This document shows, in pieces, positions 25,537 through 34,183 of a DNA stretch of 64,000 nucleotides. Location of the stretch: the NCBI GenBank assembly GCA_963795415.1, contig CAWCHQ010000003.1, positions 620,001 to 684,000 of the forward strand, read 5' to 3'. Within the stretch, counting starts at the first letter, position 1. Each line of letters starts with the position of its first letter. This DNA is from CAVSUZ01 sp963795415. Lineage in GTDB: Bacteria; Pseudomonadota; Alphaproteobacteria; Acetobacterales; Acetobacteraceae. The translations under genes were made by a program, and so were the position numbers. Under the pieces are notes generated by a model. The model was given only the letters and a program-made list of their open reading frames with translations. It ran no database searches and was not told where the DNA came from.

Positions 25537-26280
25537 ATGTCCCCCGACCAAGACCCCGCCTACACCCTCCCCGCCGACGCCTACTACCACCTCGTCCGCG
25601 CTCTCCGCCTTACCCTCCCGCCGCCCCCCTCCAACGCGCCGGACGCTCTCGCCCGCCGCGACAGGGCCGCCATCGCCCAGATCGCCGCCCTCCAGCCCGC
25701 CAGCACCGCGGAAGCCGAGCTCGCCGGCCAGTTCGTCGCCGCCTCGGAACAATGGAAGGACTGTCTCCGCCTCGCCCAGAACCCGGAAACCCCGCCCGAT
25801 CTCGCCATGAAATGCCGCGCACAGGCCGCCTCCATGATGCGCCAGGCCAACAGCGCCATGCGGGTGCTCCTCCGCCTCCAGGCCGCCCGCTGGAAAACCG
25901 AAGCCAATCCCGAAACCTGCAACCGCGCCGACCGGGCGGAGCGCTTCACCGCCCTCATGCTCGCCGAAGCCCTCGCCGAGCCAGCCGTCCCGCCCAACGA
26001 GGAGTCTCGCGAAACGGAAATCGAGACGCCGGTGAGACTCCCGGTCAGGCTCCCAGCCGCGCCCCGCGGCGCCCGCCTGCGCGCGGCCAGCCACGCCAGA
26101 CCCGACAGAGACGCCCTTCTGAACACAAGCTGTCTCGGCGCAAGAAGCCCCGGCCTGATGCCGGTCGGCGCGTGCGCCGACCGGCATGCGCGCGGGGTTG
26201 GTGGGGCGGCCGCGCGCGAAAATATAAGCGCGCCGCCCCCGCAACGCCCGCCGCCCGAGCCTCAGCCCGTCCCGGCCTGA
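25537..26280 (+). CDS. Hypothetical protein (Ala-rich, helical)
   Basis: The central region (residues about 35-150) is helical and contains FVAASEQWKDCLRLAQNPET and AMKCRAQAASMMRQANSAMR, then VLLRLQAARWK. I recall similar uncharacterised proteins in Acetobacteraceae, but no function. The C-terminal third is low-complexity and runs through a copy of the bipartite palindromic element (26158-26226), so the original gene may have ended earlier. The gap before it (25301-25536) has nothing recognisable. Confidence that the central part is coding is moderate. Confidence 0.55.
   Translation: MSPDQDPAYTLPADAYYHLVRALRLTLPPPPSNAPDALARRDRAAIAQIAALQPASTAEAELAGQFVAASEQWKDCLRLAQNPETPPDLAMKCRAQAASMMRQANSAMRVLLRLQAARWKTEANPETCNRADRAERFTALMLAEALAEPAVPPNEESRETEIETPVRLPVRLPAAPRGARLRAASHARPDRDALLNTSCLGARSPGLMPVGACADRHARGVGGAAARENISAPPPQRPPPEPQPVPA
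26158..26226 (+). repeat. Bipartite palindromic element (copy 2)
   Basis: ATGCCGGTCGGCGC and its inversion flank a 2-base loop (26158-26187). They are followed by the conserved core GCGCGCGGGGTTGGTGGGGC and GGCCGCGCGCGAAA. It lies inside the 3' end of a hypothetical gene. Confidence 0.75.
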
Positions 26281-26343
26281 CGCAACCCTGGCGAAGCGCT
26301 TACGTCGCTTGACGCCCGGAACAGGACAGCCCTCACATACCCT

Positions 26344-27795
26344 ATGCTACGCTGCGACCTCATCCTCCGCGACGCCACCGTCTTCGACGGAACCGCTAAG
26401 CCGCGTTTCCGCGCCGATATCGGCGTTACCGGCGACCGGATCTCCGCAATCGGCGATCTGGGCGGTGCCGGCGCGGACCGCGAAATAGTCGCCACCGGCA
26501 AGGCCGTCGCCCCCGGCTTCATCGATGCCCACACGCATGACGATCGTGCGGTGCTCTGCGGGCCGGAATGCATGCTGTGCAAAATGTCGCAGGGCGTCAC
26601 CACGGTCGTGGTCGGCAATTGCGGCATCAGCCTCTCGCCCGTGCGGATGCGCTCGCGGCCCATTCCGCCGCTCGATCTGCTCGGCGACGAAAGCTGGTGG
26701 ACGTTCGGCAGTTTCGGCGAATACGCGGAACGGCTGAGGCGTGATCCGTCGCCGGTCAATACGGTGGCGCTGATCGGGCACATGTCGCTGCGGGTCGAGG
26801 CGATGAACGGAGACACCCAGCGCGCCGCGGCCGACAAGGAAGCCGAGCATATGCGCCGGCGTCTGGCGGAAGCCTTGAAGGAGGGCGCTTCGGGATTCTC
26901 CACGGGGCTTTATTATCCGCCCAACACGAAAGCACCGACCGACGAGGTGATCGCGGTGGCGCAGGCGCTGCGCGAGACGGGCGGCCTGTATGTCACGCAC
27001 ATGCGTGACGAGGCGGACCACGTGATCGAGTCGATCGAGGAGACGCTGAAGATCGGCCGGGACAGCAATTCGCCGGTGGTGATCAGCCACCACAAATGCG
27101 CCATGCCGGAGAATTACGGCCGCTCGACCGAAACGCTGCCGCGCATCGAGGCGGCGGCAAAGCGCCAGTCGGTTGCATTTGATGTGTATCCCTATGCAGC
27201 CGGATCGACGGTGCTGATGCCCTCGCGGTTGCGGCCGGATGTGCCGGTGCAGATCACCTGGTCAGTGCCGCATCCGGAAATGGCCGGCCGGATGCTGGAC
27301 GACGTCGCCAGGGAGTGGGGCGCCACCGCACCGGAGGCGGCGGAGAAGCTGCTGCCGGCCGGTGCGATCTTCTTTCAGATGCAAGAGGCGGATGTGCGCC
27401 GGATCATGTCGCACGAGATGGCGATGATCGGCAGCGACGGGCTGCCGCACGATGCATACCCGCATCCACGGCTGTGGGGCACGTTCCCACGGGTGCTCGG
27501 TCACTATTCCCGCGAACTCGGCCTGTTCAGCATGGAGCAGGCGGTGCGGAAAATGACCGGGAGGACGGCAGAGGTGTTTGGGCTGAAGGACCGCGGTGTG
27601 ATCCGCCGGGGGGCTTATGCCGACCTGGTGCTGTTCGATCCGGGCACGGTGCGGGATGCGGCGAGCTTCGAGGCGCCGACAAGGCCGGCAGTGGGCATCG
27701 AGGAAGTGTGGGTCAACGGTCAGTCGACCTTCGTCCGCAGTGCGGGGACGACGGCCGCCAGAGCGGGGCGGCTGGTGACACGCGAGCGGGAATAG
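26344..27795 (+). CDS. D-aminoacylase / N-acyl-D-amino-acid deacylase family
   Basis: A 483-aa amidohydrolase-superfamily enzyme. Features in order: N-terminal beta domain (DLILRDATVFDG), metal site GFIDAHTHDDR near residue 63, the metal-bridging cysteine region VVVGNCGIS near 100, YVTHMRDEADHV, VVISHHKCAM, the catalytic aspartate in MIGSDGLPHD, and a C-terminal amidohydrolase segment (GAYADLVLFDP). These match D-aminoacylases (EC 3.5.1.81), zinc enzymes cleaving N-acyl-D-amino acids; exact substrate preference is unknown. The LysE-type exporter gene 18 bases downstream may be in the same operon. Confidence 0.88.
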   Translation: MLRCDLILRDATVFDGTAKPRFRADIGVTGDRISAIGDLGGAGADREIVATGKAVAPGFIDAHTHDDRAVLCGPECMLCKMSQGVTTVVVGNCGISLSPVRMRSRPIPPLDLLGDESWWTFGSFGEYAERLRRDPSPVNTVALIGHMSLRVEAMNGDTQRAAADKEAEHMRRRLAEALKEGASGFSTGLYYPPNTKAPTDEVIAVAQALRETGGLYVTHMRDEADHVIESIEETLKIGRDSNSPVVISHHKCAMPENYGRSTETLPRIEAAAKRQSVAFDVYPYAAGSTVLMPSRLRPDVPVQITWSVPHPEMAGRMLDDVAREWGATAPEAAEKLLPAGAIFFQMQEADVRRIMSHEMAMIGSDGLPHDAYPHPRLWGTFPRVLGHYSRELGLFSMEQAVRKMTGRTAEVFGLKDRGVIRRGAYADLVLFDPGTVRDAASFEAPTRPAVGIEEVWVNGQSTFVRSAGTTAARAGRLVTRERE

Positions 27796-27813
27796 CGGGT
27801 TGGCATCCGCCTC

Positions 27814-28410
27814 ATGGATCCCATGCTTCTGTCCCTCATCGGCTTTGCCGTAACGATGTACATCACGCCGGGCCCGAACAACGTGATGGTCGCGAGCTCG
27901 GCTGCGCATTATGGGATCCCAGCGACCCTGCCGCACATGCTGGGGATTGCAATCGGCTTTGCGCTGATGTTCGACATCGTCAGCCTGGGGCTCGGGTCGC
28001 TCCTGTTTGCCTGGCCGCCATTGCTGGCCGTGATGCGCTGGATAGGCGGGGCCTGGATGGCCTGGCTCGCCTGGAAGATTGCGACCGCGCCGCCACCCGG
28101 TTCCGGGGAGCGGCGGAGGCTGCTTGGGTTTTTCGGAGCGGCCGGGTTTCAGTGGGTGAACCCCAAGGCGTGGCTGATCGCGCTCGCAGCGGCGACCACG
28201 TTTCTGCGCCCCGATCAGTCTCTCCGAGAGCAACTGGTGCGGATCACCATAATCTTCCTGATCTGCGGCATGCCGTGCCTGCTCGTGTGGGCGCTGATCG
28301 GCAGCGGCGCAGGGCGGCTGTTGCACTCGCCGGCACGGTTCCGCGCGTTCAACCTGACAATGGCGGGGCTGCTGCTTTTGTCGGTTATTCCGGTACTGGT
28401 TGAAGGTTAA
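27814..28410 (+). CDS. LysE family translocator
   Basis: A 198-aa inner-membrane protein with about six hydrophobic spans and the family motif ITPGPNNVMVASSAAHYG at residues 13-30. The later segment WVNPKAWLIALAAATTF is also characteristic of LysE/RhtB amino-acid exporters. Such proteins export amino acids or derivatives. Its location just after a D-aminoacylase gene suggests a link to amino-acid handling, but that is inference. It converges with the SH3 protein gene, overlapping by 4 bases at the stop codons. Confidence 0.88.
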   Translation: MDPMLLSLIGFAVTMYITPGPNNVMVASSAAHYGIPATLPHMLGIAIGFALMFDIVSLGLGSLLFAWPPLLAVMRWIGGAWMAWLAWKIATAPPPGSGERRRLLGFFGAAGFQWVNPKAWLIALAAATTFLRPDQSLREQLVRITIIFLICGMPCLLVWALIGSGAGRLLHSPARFRAFNLTMAGLLLLSVIPVLVEG

Positions 28411-29117
28411 GGTTTGACCGCCTCGTCGGGCAGCAGCCCCCACATGGCGGATCGCGGCAGCCAGCCGCTGTACCCGTTTATCTCCACCCGGCACCATTGG
28501 GCCGTGGCGTCACAGGAGCGGATCCGCCCGATCACTCCGGGCTCGAGCATGGCGACCGCGCGCGAGCTACCGTTCGCCTCTTTGTGCAGCGTTTCACTAT
28601 GATCTTCGATGATGAAGTCACGACGCCCGATCAGCGTCGCTTCATGCATCCAGCCTTTTGCGCCATCGGGCGTTTCCACCAGGCGCCAGACGTCGAACTC
28701 CCGAAGGATTTCCACTGGCATGCCCAGACGCTTGTAAACCCAGTCAATGGGATACCGGTCGCCGGGTCCGGAACGCAGGTTCACCGCATCGGCGCGGAGC
28801 GAGACGTAGCGCGGGACAGGCAAGCCGGTCACCGCGCCCTTGTTGGGGTCGTATGCCGGCTTGGCGGCCTCGGCGGCCGGCTTTTGAGAAGGGAGTGCTG
28901 CGGCGGCCGGAGGCACGGGCGGAATTGGGAGGGAGTGCCGCGAAGCGGCCATGACCGAAGGCTTGCCGGAATGCGTCGATGCGTGTGGCCGGGACACTGG
29001 GGCGTGCGCCGGTGGCGAGGATGCCGGTGGCCGCGCGGGGGCTGGCAGCTCGGCGCGGGCGGTCGTGATGGCGAGCGCAGAAAGGAGCGTCAGCGCGGCG
29101 GCGCGCACAAGCGGCAT
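28407..29117 (-). CDS. SH3 domain-containing periplasmic protein
   Basis: A 236-aa protein with a signal peptide (PLVRAAALTLLSALAITTARA), a Pro/Ala/Ser-rich low-complexity region (about residues 22-95) and two bacterial SH3-like modules. The first contains VNLRSGPGDRYPIDWVYKR and WRLVETPDGAKGWMH. The second contains VIGRIRSCDATAQWCRVEI and GYSGWLPRSAMWG. Proteins of this type bind the cell wall or act in the periplasm; the precise role is unknown. It is the last gene of a convergent pair with LysE. Confidence 0.85.
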   Translation of the reverse strand: MPLVRAAALTLLSALAITTARAELPAPARPPASSPPAHAPVSRPHASTHSGKPSVMAASRHSLPIPPVPPAAAALPSQKPAAEAAKPAYDPNKGAVTGLPVPRYVSLRADAVNLRSGPGDRYPIDWVYKRLGMPVEILREFDVWRLVETPDGAKGWMHEATLIGRRDFIIEDHSETLHKEANGSSRAVAMLEPGVIGRIRSCDATAQWCRVEINGYSGWLPRSAMWGLLPDEAVKP

Positions 29118-29154
29118 AGGGAAGTAGCTGCCAAATCCGCCGGAATCGCGTCAA

Positions 29155-29230
29155 GCAATATACCCACTTCGTCCGGAACTTGGGTGAGTCTTCGGTTTGC
29201 GCCCGGCCGCCCCACCCACCCCGCGCGATA
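29155..29230 (-). repeat. Partial bipartite palindromic element
   Basis: ATACCCACTTCGTCCGGAAC followed by GGTTTGCGCCCGGCCGCCCC and ACCCACCCCGCGCG resembles the core plus one side of the family found at 61304-61400 and 21540-21605. It separates the SH3 protein from the DsrE gene. Confidence 0.6.
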
Positions 29231-29617
29231 TCAAAGGGCGACGATCTGCCCTGATCCGACCTCGGCCAGAAAGGTTGCGATGCCGGCGACTTCGACGCCC
29301 GGCAGGAGACGCGCCGGGTCGAGGTGCTCAGCCCGCAGACCGGCCTCACAGGCAATCAGGTGGATATTCAGCTCGAGCGCGGCGGATCGCAACTCCTCCA
29401 GGCCTGCGACCCCGGCGCCTCGCACGCGGCCGTCGCGGGCAGTGTCCTGCAGGCCCGACCAATCCGTCATCAGGGCGTGGCAGCCGAGATTCGTGGCGAA
29501 CACCACCACATGGCGGCCAAGTGCCGCGGCCCCGGTGGCCAGGACGAAGGCGGAATGGGCGCGGTCATGGCGGCCGGACTCCAGCAATATTCCGAGCCGG
29601 GGCGCTTCAGAGTGCAC
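29231..29617 (-). CDS. DsrE family protein
   Basis: A 128-aa protein with the DsrE/DsrF-like fold. It has an N-terminal beta strand (RLGILLESGRHDRAHSAFVL), the FATNLGCHALM segment with a conserved-position cysteine, and NIHLIACEAGLRAEHLD with a second cysteine. These small proteins act in sulfur trafficking or as peroxiredoxin-like sulfur carriers. The gene overlaps the end of the MoeB/ThiF-type gene by 11 bases, so the two are surely co-transcribed and may cooperate in sulfur transfer to a carrier protein (inference). Confidence 0.8.
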   Translation of the reverse strand: MHSEAPRLGILLESGRHDRAHSAFVLATGAAALGRHVVVFATNLGCHALMTDWSGLQDTARDGRVRGAGVAGLEELRSAALELNIHLIACEAGLRAEHLDPARLLPGVEVAGIATFLAEVGSGQIVAL

Positions 29618-30431
29618 AGACTGGCGCGGCGCTGTCCGCGTGGGCGGAAAGGTCGGTGATTGTCGCGGCAGGTCCGCAGAGCGCGCAATCGCGATTGCGG
29701 CGGAGCCTGACCGTGCGGAAGCGGCTGGCCAGCGCGTCCCAGATGAGCAGGCGGCCGGACATGCTTTCGCCGATGCCGAGGAGCTCTTTCAGGGTCTCGG
29801 TGGCCTGAAGCGTCCCCATCACCCCGGTCACAGCCCCGAAAACGCCTGCCTCGCTGCAGGAGGGGACCAGGCCGGGGGGTGGCGGCTCCGGGTAGAGGCA
29901 GCGATAGCAAGGCGCATCCGGATGCGCGTGAGGCTTGAAGACGGACAGCTGGCCTTCGAAGCGCAGCACGGCGGCGGAAACGAGCGTCCTTCGGGCGAGC
30001 ACACAGGCGTCGGCTACGAGAAACCGCGTCGGGAAGTTGTCTGTCCCATCGCAGACGAGATCATACGAGCCGATCAAAGACATGGCATTTTCGGCGGTCA
30101 GCCGGGCCGGATGGGTCTCGATACGGGCATCGGGGTTGATGGCGCGCGCGGCCTCGGCGGCCGAGAGGGCCTTTTGCTGGCCGATCCGGGAAGTGGTGTG
30201 TGCGATCTGCCGCTGGAGATTGGAGAGCTCCAGGCGGTCGTCATCAATGATGCCGATCGTGCCGACACCCGCAGCGGCAAGATAGAGCAGCACCGGGCTG
30301 CCAAGTCCCCCGGCACCCACGACGAGGACACGCGATTCCTTGAGCATTGCCTGACCGGCGCCGCCGACCTCCGGCAGGAGGATATGGCGGGAATAGCGCT
30401 GGATTTCTTCTTCGGTGAAGTCGAGGTCCAT
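29607..30431 (-). CDS. moeB: HesA/MoeB/ThiF family adenylyltransferase
   Basis: The 274-aa protein from ATG 30431 starts DLDFTEEEIQRYSRHILLPE, the classical MoeB/ThiF start. The ATP-binding region is VVGAGGLGSPVLLYLAAAGV, followed by ELSNLQRQIAHTTSRIG, CDGTDNFPTRFLV and two zinc CxxC pairs (CYRC near 190, CALC near 258). These enzymes adenylate the C-terminal glycine of MoaD, ThiS or a similar carrier so that it can accept sulfur. Which carrier is used is unclear. An upstream in-frame start at 30494 lies in the downstream terminator of the neighbouring gene and is unlikely. Confidence 0.88.
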   Translation of the reverse strand: MDLDFTEEEIQRYSRHILLPEVGGAGQAMLKESRVLVVGAGGLGSPVLLYLAAAGVGTIGIIDDDRLELSNLQRQIAHTTSRIGQQKALSAAEAARAINPDARIETHPARLTAENAMSLIGSYDLVCDGTDNFPTRFLVADACVLARRTLVSAAVLRFEGQLSVFKPHAHPDAPCYRCLYPEPPPPGLVPSCSEAGVFGAVTGVMGTLQATETLKELLGIGESMSGRLLIWDALASRFRTVRLRRNRDCALCGPAATITDLSAHADSAAPVCAL

Positions 30432-30490
30432 TGGGGGACTATAAATCAAGCGATCGTGCGTGAAAGCGCGCCTGGATTGGAGATGCCGAA

Positions 30491-30517
30491 ACAAAAGGCG
30501 GCGCCTATGGCGCCGCC
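30491..30517 (-). terminator. Rho-independent terminator
   Basis: On the minus strand a perfect 9-bp stem (GGCGGCGCC, loop ATA, GGCGCCGCC) is followed by TTTTGTTT. It lies about 115 bases past the stop of the small secreted protein gene and just before the MoeB start, so it separates these two minus-strand transcription units. Confidence 0.85.
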
Positions 30518-30633
30518 AAGTTTAGGGAGGAAACGTCGAACACAGCGCCGGCCGAGCCGGAACCGCTGTGGTGCGGGATATGGAGCAGCCCGCTGGTTCT
30601 GCAAGTCCCTGGAGCGTGTTCCGGCACTCCCGG

Positions 30634-30936
30634 CTATTTACTCTGCTGTGAGGCTGGCGGGCGCAGCACAGGCATCGTGCCCAGCTGATCAGGAGGTGGT
30701 GATTTGGCCATTTGCGGATCCACCGCCGGCGGATGGATGGTTCCGTTGCTCTCGGAGAGCCGCTGACCGAGTGTCTTGTCCTGATTTGTGAGTCCGGCGG
30801 ACTGGTCCGATTTCGGCTGGGTGAGAGGTGTTGATACGCCTGGCGCGGCAGCCTGGCTGGGCTGGGATTGGGCGGCGAACCCCAGTGCGGGGACGGCAAA
30901 CGCAAAGCCGCAGGACAGCGCGAGTATTTTCCACAT
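30634..30936 (-). CDS. Small secreted hypothetical protein (100 aa)
   Basis: ATG 30936 is preceded by a strong GGGAGAAGG ribosome site. It opens with a signal peptide (WKILALSCGFAFAVPALGFA) followed by a Gln/Pro/Ser-rich mature region (QSQPSQAAAPGVSTPLTQPK). No domain is recognised. A terminator follows downstream, consistent with a monocistronic unit. The in-frame extension up to 31092 is not supported by codon pattern or ribosome site. Function unknown. Confidence 0.65.
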   Translation of the reverse strand: MWKILALSCGFAFAVPALGFAAQSQPSQAAAPGVSTPLTQPKSDQSAGLTNQDKTLGQRLSESNGTIHPPAVDPQMAKSPPPDQLGTMPVLRPPASQQSK

Positions 30937-31113
30937 GGGCCTTCTCCCGACATCGTGTGGTTCGCGCCTGAACGCGAGCGATGGCGCGGGGTTCGGCACG
31001 GCCCGGAATGGCGCGAAAACAGGGAAATTCGCGTCTGCTCGCGATTTTCCGCTCCACTGAGCCATCACGTGCCTGCTATTCCGCGGTGACAATCACCGCG
31101 CTGTCCTGAATTG

Positions 31114-31971
31114 ATGAAGCCCGGATACGTGACGCCGCTTCTGCTGGGGCTACTTGCGGCCTGCGCCGGCCCGGCGGCGAAAGGGCCGCCCACGACTGGG
31201 GCGGCGCCGGTAATTCCGCCCCCGGCGGTGCGCGATCCGCCTTTCGCGGTGGTTCCCTACGAGCCGATCTCCCGCGAAGCGGTGGTGGCGATCGCATCGC
31301 GGGAATGGCGGCTGTTCGGGCAGCTGGTGGACGATGACCCGCCCGGGACGCGGCCGCCGCCGTTGCCAGAGGACAAACCGGAGCGCCAGGAGGGACTTTG
31401 GCAGCGCGTGGGCGAATATTGGTGGATCGGGATGGACGACGGCACCCCGGAAGCTGCGTGGACCGGCAAGCATGACGCGACGGGACAAATCTTTGCGGCG
31501 GATAGGGATGGCTTTTATGCGTGGTCAGCGGCGTTCATTTCGTACGTAATGCGGATTGCCGGGGCCGGGACTCGTTTTCCGTACGCCGAGGCGCATTCCA
31601 CCTACATCGACGTCGCGAAGGACATGGCGACGGGTGCGACCTCCGGCTGGATCGTCACCGCCGAACGGCCGAGTCTGTACGCACCGCAGCTGGGTGACCT
31701 GATCTGCGAAGCGCGCGGGCGATATGGCGGCCTGACCTATGATGATCTGCCGGCGGGGCAGTTTCCGTCACACTGCGACTTCGTCGTGGCGGTGGCTCCC
31801 GGCCAGATCTCGGTGATTGGCGGTAATGTGGATGACGCAGTCACGATGAAGCATGTACCGGTGACCGCGGACGGGAAGCTGGCGACCCCGGAGGGGATCG
31901 TGCTGGACACCCGCTATCCGTGGATGGTGGTGCTGCGGGTTCTGTATCCGGCTGCAGCGCCGATTTCCTGA
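31114..31971 (+). CDS. DUF2272 domain-containing lipoprotein
   Basis: A protein of about 285 aa with a lipoprotein signal (KPGYVTPLLLGLLAACAGPA; lipobox LAAC). The DUF2272 domain contains EYWWIGMDDGTPEAAWTGKH, WSAAFISYVMRIAGAGTRFP, LYAPQLGDLICEARG and FPSHCDFVVAVAPGQISVIG. The conserved cysteine and histidine pattern, plus AAFISYVMR, suggests an NlpC/P60-like fold, so a cell-wall peptidase or amidase role is possible but unproven. TTG 31111 immediately before ATG could also be used as a start. Confidence 0.8.
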   Translation: MKPGYVTPLLLGLLAACAGPAAKGPPTTGAAPVIPPPAVRDPPFAVVPYEPISREAVVAIASREWRLFGQLVDDDPPGTRPPPLPEDKPERQEGLWQRVGEYWWIGMDDGTPEAAWTGKHDATGQIFAADRDGFYAWSAAFISYVMRIAGAGTRFPYAEAHSTYIDVAKDMATGATSGWIVTAERPSLYAPQLGDLICEARGRYGGLTYDDLPAGQFPSHCDFVVAVAPGQISVIGGNVDDAVTMKHVPVTADGKLATPEGIVLDTRYPWMVVLRVLYPAAAPIS

Positions 31972-32002
31972 ACCGGCCACGCCGGCCCGGCGTTGGCGCT
32001 GG

Positions 32003-32845
32003 ATGGATGGCAACGAAACCCCCGCGCAGATGCTGGACGAATCGGAGCAGGAGCAGGCGGCAGGGGTAGCGTCGCTGCGGCCGCACGTTATCCATGAGGT
32101 GGTGCGGGAGGAAGGCGAGGTTGAAATCCGGCGGAGCTTCCAGGCTCTGGGCTGGTCAGGCTTCGCTGCCGGCGGCTCGATGGGTTTTTCGTTCCTGGGG
32201 ATGGCATTCCTGCGGGCGGGGCTGCCGGAGGCGCCCTGGCGACACCTGGTGGAAAGCTTCGGCTACAGCCTGGGTTTCGTGATCGTGATACTGGGCCGCC
32301 AGCAGCTCTATACCGAGAGCACATTGACGGCGGTCCTGCCGGTGCTGACCAATCCAGGCGTGGCGGCGGTCTGGCGCACTCTGCGGCTGTGGCTGATCGT
32401 GCTTATTACGAATCTGATTGGTACGTTCCTGTTCGCCGCGCTGATCACCGCTGAGCCGATCTTCAATCCCGAGATCCGGCGCGCGCTGCTGGAGATCGCG
32501 AAGGAAGGGGTAAGCGGCACCTTCGGACCGACGCTGCTGGGGGCGATTTTTGCCGGATGGCTGATCGCGCTGATGGTGTGGTTGCTGCCCAATGCCCGCG
32601 CAGCCCGGCTTTGGATAATAATCCTGCTGACCTACACGGTGAGCCTGGGGCATTTTTCGCACATCGTTGCGGGATCAACGGACGCGATTTTCGCTGTATT
32701 TACGAGAGAAGCGTCTTTCGGCGACTATCTCTGGCGTTTTCTTTGCCCGACATTACTGGGGAACACGATTGGCGGGGTTTCGTTGGTGGCGCTGCTGAAC
32801 CATGCGCCGGTTGCGGGGGAGCTGAGGGAGCAGGAGCGGCAGTGA
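32003..32845 (+). CDS. Formate/nitrite transporter family protein
   Basis: A 280-aa inner-membrane protein. A charged cytoplasmic N-terminus (about 45 residues) is followed by six membrane spans. FNT features are GFAAGGSMGFSFLGMAFLRA in span 1, GFVIVILGRQQLYTESTLTA with the loop region, VLITNLIGTFLFAALI, and GHFSHIVAGSTDAIF near the central histidine. Closest in style to YfdC-type members rather than FocA proper. It may move small monocarboxylates or nitrite; a nitrite role would fit the copper nitrite reductase gene 8 kb away, but the two are not linked in an operon. Confidence 0.85.
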   Translation: MDGNETPAQMLDESEQEQAAGVASLRPHVIHEVVREEGEVEIRRSFQALGWSGFAAGGSMGFSFLGMAFLRAGLPEAPWRHLVESFGYSLGFVIVILGRQQLYTESTLTAVLPVLTNPGVAAVWRTLRLWLIVLITNLIGTFLFAALITAEPIFNPEIRRALLEIAKEGVSGTFGPTLLGAIFAGWLIALMVWLLPNARAARLWIIILLTYTVSLGHFSHIVAGSTDAIFAVFTREASFGDYLWRFLCPTLLGNTIGGVSLVALLNHAPVAGELREQERQ

Positions 32846-32899
32846 GCTGCAGACCACCTTCGCCGCCGTGAGAGTTAGGTTGTTCCCAAAGAACAAGGG

Positions 32900-33895
32900 T
32901 CATGGGACCAGCACCGCGGCGCCGCTGAACTGGCCACCGCGGAGGGCCTCGAGAGCCTGGTTGGCTTCGGCAAGCGGAAAGCGGGAAGTCGTGGTAGTGA
33001 CAGGCACTTGCGGGGCCAGGGCGAGGAATTCCTCGGCGTCCCGGCGGGTGAGATTGGCGACGGAGCGGACGACCCGCTCCTTCCAAAGCCAGTCGTAGGG
33101 AAACGCGGGGATGTCGCTCATGTGGATGCCGCCGCAGACGACGGTGCCGCCGGGACGGACAGCCCGGAGTGCGGCGGGCACCAGGGCCCCCACGGGGGCG
33201 AAGATGATGGCGGCATCAAGCGGTTCGGGCGGGGCATCCTCGGAGGCGCCAGCCCAGACGGCACCCAGCCGGCGGGCGAAATCCTGTGCGGCGGTATCAT
33301 TCGCGCGGGTGAAAGCGTAGATCTCGCGGCCCTGGTGACGGGCCACCTGGGTGATGATGTGGGCAGCGGCGCCGAAGCCGTAGAGGCCGAGGCGGCGCGG
33401 ATCGCCGGCCATGCGCAGGCAGCGATAGCCGATCAGCCCGGCACAGAGCAGCGGAGCGGCTTCGGTGTCTGAGTAAGCATCCGGGATCGGAAAGCAGAAG
33501 CGCTCATCGGCGACGGTGTACTGGGCGTAGCCACCATCGATCTGGTAGCCGGTGAAGCGGGCACGTTCGCAGAGATTTTCCCGTCCGGAACGGCAGTATT
33601 GGCACTCGCCACAGGTCCACCCGAGCCACGGTACGCCGACCCGCTCGCCGGGCTTATGGCGGTTAGCGGCAGAGCCGGTGGCAATGACCCGGCCGACGAT
33701 CTCATGGCCGAGAATGAGGGGAAGTTTGGGCTCGGGGAGCTCTCCATCGGCCACATGGAGGTCGGTGCGGCAGACCGCGCAGGCGCAGACCCGGATCAAC
33801 ACCTGGCTCGGACCGGGATGGGGATCGGGGACTTCCTCGGCGGTCAGGGGGGTGCGAGGCTGCCGGAGCCGCATGGCGTGCATAGGTACATTCAT
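32900..33895 (-). CDS. Zinc-dependent alcohol dehydrogenase (AdhA-like MDR)
   Basis: The 331-aa product from ATG 33895 begins NVPMHAMRLRQPRTPLTAEE. The catalytic zinc residues are in CACAVCRTDLHV and LILGHEIVGRV. The structural zinc has four cysteines in CGECQYCRSGRENLC. The nucleotide-binding segment is GLYGFGAAAHIITQVA, and the C-terminus is EALRGGQFSGAAVLVP. It should oxidise alcohols or reduce aldehydes with NAD(P). The atypical GFGAAAH motif (instead of GxGxxG) is characteristic of the AdhA subgroup. A longer upstream frame reaching 34126 is not conserved in character and was not used. Confidence 0.87.
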   Translation of the reverse strand: MNVPMHAMRLRQPRTPLTAEEVPDPHPGPSQVLIRVCACAVCRTDLHVADGELPEPKLPLILGHEIVGRVIATGSAANRHKPGERVGVPWLGWTCGECQYCRSGRENLCERARFTGYQIDGGYAQYTVADERFCFPIPDAYSDTEAAPLLCAGLIGYRCLRMAGDPRRLGLYGFGAAAHIITQVARHQGREIYAFTRANDTAAQDFARRLGAVWAGASEDAPPEPLDAAIIFAPVGALVPAALRAVRPGGTVVCGGIHMSDIPAFPYDWLWKERVVRSVANLTRRDAEEFLALAPQVPVTTTTSRFPLAEANQALEALRGGQFSGAAVLVP

Positions 33896-34183
33896 GAGAA
33901 CGCGCGGAGGGTTGCTGCGCAAGCGGCTGTGGGGCGGGAAGTGCCCTCCGTGCCATAGCTCAGTCAGCACTGGCGCGTGGCTCGCCTGTTGCTTTCCTAC
34001 CGCCCTCAATCCACGCAGCCAGCACGGGGCGAGCGACGTGGAATATCGCACTTCATCGTAGATGGCGTCGACAGGCACATGGCATTTTTGCAAAGCGACA
34101 ATGTGTCTGTTGATTGAACGAAGCATGGGCTACCGTCGGATCGCCGAATGCGCGTCCACCGAAACGGCGGTTGATCTTCAGAG

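Noticed and set aside
28497..30791. A 764-codon plus-strand open frame
   Set aside because: It runs antisense through the SH3, DsrE and MoeB-like genes, has no recognisable domain and is a by-product of high GC content.
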